A stretch of DNA of 7,739 nucleotides. Origin: UBA11704 sp964491805. Its GTDB lineage: Bacteria; Patescibacteriota; Minisyncoccia; Phycocordibacterales; UBA5272. Every line of letters starts with the position of its first letter. The stretch's first letter is position 1. Positions 6,388 to 7,739 of this stretch are shown piece by piece. The position numbers and the translations under genes are program-made. The stretch lies in assembly GCA_964491805.1 (NCBI GenBank), contig CAZBGU010000029.1, positions 1 through 7,739 on the forward strand, written 5' to 3'. Below the pieces are notes generated by a model. It was not told the DNA's origin, searched no databases, and was given only the letters and a program-made list of their open reading frames with translations.

Positions 6388-6439
6388 ATGGTCATAGCGA
6401 AAAGTTGCTTACTTTTAAGCTATTTCTCGCTATGACCAT
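6388..6439. repeat. 13-bp perfect inverted repeat
   Basis: ATGGTCATAGCGA (6388-6400) and TCGCTATGACCAT (6427-6439) are exact reverse complements. The 26-base interior contains a smaller stem (AAAGT/ACTTT). The arms share the hexamer GGTCAT/ATGACC with the inverted repeat at 6230-6277, suggesting a common binding site or origin. It lies 67 bases upstream of the gene at 6507. Confidence 0.8.
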
Positions 6440-6506
6440 GTTGGTTATAGACAGTGCTTCGGGTAGAGGCAAAACGTCCCTGCGTTTAGTGGGGTAAGGA
6501 AACATC

Positions 6507-7124
6507 ATGAATGACAGCAAGGTAGTCGAGACTCTCATTGCACTTCGCGGTGCACCCGAGCCTCTCTTTGGTATGATGCTCGATATCGTGCGTCGTTGCA
6601 CCAGTGAGAACGGTTCCGAATGGCAGAAGTTGTTCCAGCAAGCGATCGACACCGGTCTTCGCGCTCAACCAACTGTGGTTGCTGCCACGCCCAAGAACAC
6701 TCTCGTCGTCCTCCCTAGTCTCACTTTCTCCGAGCGTATCGCGCTCGGCCGGTATGACTGGAAGGACGAAGACATCAACGAGCAACGATTCCATCACAAT
6801 CAAGCGACCATCGGCGAGTGGGAATACGACCTGTACCACCCCAACTGCTCCATCTCTTCGGAAGACGCAAAGTCATCTGCGGAAGTCGACGGTTGGCATG
6901 TTGCAGAAGCAGATCATCTTCTCGCTTTCGGTGCTACGTTCCCAGACGTTCAGCGGATGATCCCTATCATCGCACTAGGTTCTATGAGTAAGATTGGTGG
7001 CTATCCCTATGTGCTCGGGCTCTGGCGCTTCAGCGGCGAGCGCTATCTCGACCTCTACGGCCGGGACGGTGGTTTTAGTGCGGACTTTCACTTCCTTCGT
7101 GTTCGCCGTGTCAGCAAGGTTTAA
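6507..7124 (+). CDS. Patescibacteria-type hypothetical protein (AFG..YP..QR..PIIALGS family)
   Basis: 205 codons, ATG at 6507 with AAGGA 6 bases upstream. No signal peptide or membrane segment. Residues ~78-160 (ALGRYDWKDEDINEQRF, SSAEVDGWHVAEADHLLAF, GATFPDVQRMIPIIALGS) match a pattern I recall from many uncharacterised proteins of Parcubacteria and relatives, often present in several copies per genome. The C-terminal part (GYPYVLGLW, GERYLDLYGRDGGFSADFHFLRVRR) matches that family's closing module, usually ending ...RFLAVRK. Its function is unknown. The end motif faintly recalls the last strand of C-type-lectin/formylglycine-enzyme folds, but I give this little weight. Third positions are G/C in 31 of the first 49 codons by hand count, far more than in the gene at 1090-3651 and similar to the minus-strand gene at 564-932. 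It has its own ribosome site and terminators, so it looks like a self-contained cassette. Confidence 0.85.
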   Translation: MNDSKVVETLIALRGAPEPLFGMMLDIVRRCTSENGSEWQKLFQQAIDTGLRAQPTVVAATPKNTLVVLPSLTFSERIALGRYDWKDEDINEQRFHHNQATIGEWEYDLYHPNCSISSEDAKSSAEVDGWHVAEADHLLAFGATFPDVQRMIPIIALGSMSKIGGYPYVLGLWRFSGERYLDLYGRDGGFSADFHFLRVRRVSKV

Positions 7125-7157
7125 GCTATCGATCGCTTGATTCTCGTGCTGTTACGC

Positions 7158-7172
7158 AGGACACTTTGTCCT
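7158..7172 (+). other. Small hairpin between the 205-aa gene and its terminator
   Basis: AGGACA-CTT-TGTCCT is a 6-bp stem with a 3-base loop, followed by TTTGGG. Alone it is a weak terminator; together with the next hairpin two bases on, it forms a tandem structure. Confidence 0.45.
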
Positions 7173-7174
7173 TT

Positions 7175-7213
7175 GGGCTCCTCGAGTTTTTCTCGGGGAG
7201 CTCTTTCATTTGG
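7175..7213 (+). terminator. Terminator of the 205-aa gene
   Basis: GGGCTCCTCGAG (7175-7186) pairs with CTCGGGGAGCTC (7192-7203) over 12 positions with two G-T wobbles, around a TTTTT loop. The run TTTCATTT follows. It lies 50 bases after the stop at 7124. Confidence 0.75.
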
Positions 7214-7507
7214 TGGTACTGATGTATTACTTCCACTCGTAAGTGTGGGTCTGTATTCCACATAATTCAAACTTTTCCATGAGAAATGACTTGCGCGGGC
7301 GTGATTAGTAAATCATACCGTGAGGTAAGAGCCGAGCAGGGCCACTTTTTAGCAGAAAAGATAGGCGTTCATTTCGATGGAAAAGTTTAAAAAGAGGAAA
7401 AATGAAAAAATTGGGTACTATTTTTTCTAAAAAAGAGGAGGAATTGCAGTGAATTGGTCTGTGTGCCCTACTTTCTGTCTGCACAGTCAGAGACAAAGTG
7501 TTGTTAT
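7214..7507. other. Non-coding stretch upstream of the tuf promoter
   Basis: No convincing gene. It contains a short hairpin (TGTGG/CCACA, 7244-7262), the possible folded RNA at 7269-7388, and two very short open frames with ribosome-site-like leaders (7402-7452 and 7449-7580) that I do not annotate as genes. The 63-codon open frame on the minus strand at 7305-7496 has no start signals and an unlikely composition. Confidence 0.5.
7269..7388 (+). ncRNA. Candidate structured RNA, three-stem fold (unknown class)
   Basis: A long closing stem joins 7269-7288 and 7370-7388: AAACTTTTCCAT pairs with ATGGAAAAGTTT (12 bp), then after a small internal loop GAAATG pairs with CATTTC (6 bp). Inside are a hairpin at 7294-7322 (TGATT-AGTA-AATCA core extended by GG/CC and CGC/GTG) and another at 7341-7366 (GCC/GGC outside, CTTTT/AAAAG inside), linked by a purine-rich single strand. 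This is a multi-branch fold like that of small RNAs or riboswitches. I recognise no known class; it is not a tRNA, SRP RNA or tmRNA. The strand is uncertain since the stems exist on both, and I see no strong promoter directly before it. Confidence 0.35.
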
Positions 7508-7536
7508 TTGCATTTTGATTTATTTTGTGATATTAT
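7508..7536 (+). promoter_or_regulatory. tuf promoter
   Basis: TTGCAT (7508-7513), a 17-base spacer and TATTAT (7531-7536), with TG at the extended -10 position (TGATATTAT). It is the best promoter in the window. Transcription from about 7543 gives a leader of ~130 bases, AT-rich in the middle and with a small TCCTC/GAGGA hairpin near 7635-7649. It makes tuf expression independent of fusA. Confidence 0.72.
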
Positions 7537-7672
7537 CACCAGACTCACTTAGCACTACAGAGACTCGCTTGGCTAGGTAGTAGCAAATTTTTAGGTTTCT
7601 TTTATTTACATAAATTAATTTAGTCCAATATCTCTCCTCTCTCCGAGGAAAGACACGACCCAACAAAAACAT

Positions 7673-7739
7673 ATGGCAGAAAACTTTGATCGCTCAAAAC
7701 CACACGTAAACGTAGGAACCATTGGTCACGTTGACCACG
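7673..7739 (+). CDS. tuf: Elongation factor Tu, N-terminal start (3' truncated by window)
   Basis: EF-Tu delivers aminoacyl-tRNA to the ribosome as a GTP complex. The first 22 codons are present: MAENFDRSKPHVNVGTIGHV, then DH. KPHVNVGTIGHVDH is the near-invariant EF-Tu N-terminus leading into the GHVDHGKT P-loop, which is cut by the window edge. The start codon is not in doubt from family alignment. No Shine-Dalgarno lies at the usual distance (the upstream bases are CAACAAAAACAT); the nearest purine-rich GAGGAAAG is over 20 bases away and partly inside a possible hairpin. An A-rich leader near the start may replace it. Confidence 0.96.
   Translation, partial: MAENFDRSKPHVNVGTIGHVDH

Larger units (their letters stand above)
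6123..6506 (+). other. Structured non-coding leader region before the gene at 6507
   Basis: I find no credible gene here; the open frames run straight through hairpins and have no start signals. It is AT-rich and folded: a TATAAT at 6148-6153 without a matching -35; a stem-loop at 6156-6193 (GGCT/AGCC outside, GGCAAGG/CTTTGCC inside); then the two strong inverted repeats listed separately. If the TATAAT is used, the gene at 6507 would have a leader of roughly 350 bases containing all three structures, which could be regulatory. The last bases hold its Shine-Dalgarno (AAGGA, 6496-6500). Confidence 0.5.

Noticed and set aside
6183..6497. 104-codon open frame on the plus strand
   Set aside because: It runs through both perfect inverted repeats, has no ribosome site, and its composition (many His, Lys, Thr without domain pattern) looks non-coding.
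6120..6506. Insertion sequence or transposase remnant
   Set aside because: No transposase-like translation and no target-site duplication could be seen around the inverted repeats; only the repeats themselves are supported.
7305..7496. 63-codon open frame on the minus strand
   Set aside because: No start signals, overlaps the paired RNA-like region, and the translation shows no recognisable pattern.
7125..7672. tRNA gene or CRISPR array in the spacer before tuf
   Set aside because: I found no cloverleaf with a T-arm GTTC-type loop and matching acceptor stem, and no regularly spaced direct repeats.

Overview
The window looks like a chromosome segment from a Candidate Phyla Radiation (Patescibacteria) bacterium, probably Parcubacteria-like. 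The reasons are the protein types: a peptidoglycan-binding/pilin-like surface protein, a small acidic helical protein of a Patescibacteria type, and a protein of the 'AFG..YP..QR..PIIALGS' family that I know only from these genomes. This is judged from memory of families, not from a search.

Layout. The 5' end is the last ~129 codons of fusA (EF-G) and its terminator. The 3' end is the first 22 codons of tuf (EF-Tu) behind its own promoter. In many bacteria these two genes are adjacent in the str operon; here about 7.3 kb of other genes separates them. In order: (1) fusA 3' end and terminator; (2) a GC-rich 122-codon gene of unknown function on the minus strand, with its own promoter, Shine-Dalgarno and terminator, converging on fusA; (3) a divergent AT-richer block on the plus strand: an 853-aa coiled-coil membrane protein with a LysM-like C-terminus, a 97-aa acidic helical protein 9 bases later, then a 523-aa secreted protein with a peptidoglycan-binding domain, a pilin-like domain and an IPT/TIG-like region; (4) an MGMT-fold alkyltransferase-like protein without the reactive cysteine, closed by a terminator; (5) a structured non-coding stretch with two strong inverted repeats; (6) a GC-rich 205-aa gene of the Patescibacteria-expanded family, with a Shine-Dalgarno and terminators; (7) a ~470-base non-coding stretch holding a possible ~120-nt folded RNA and the tuf promoter.

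How the parts fit. The three genes at 1090-5573 plausibly form a cell-envelope module: a cytoplasmic coiled-coil protein anchored in the membrane with an outward LysM-like end, a small partner, and a secreted wall-binding protein. The two GC-rich genes flanking this block differ from it in codon use and look like separately acquired cassettes with their own signals. Two genes (4002 and 5693) have an extended -10 box ending exactly 6 bases before the ATG and no Shine-Dalgarno, which suggests leaderless mRNAs.
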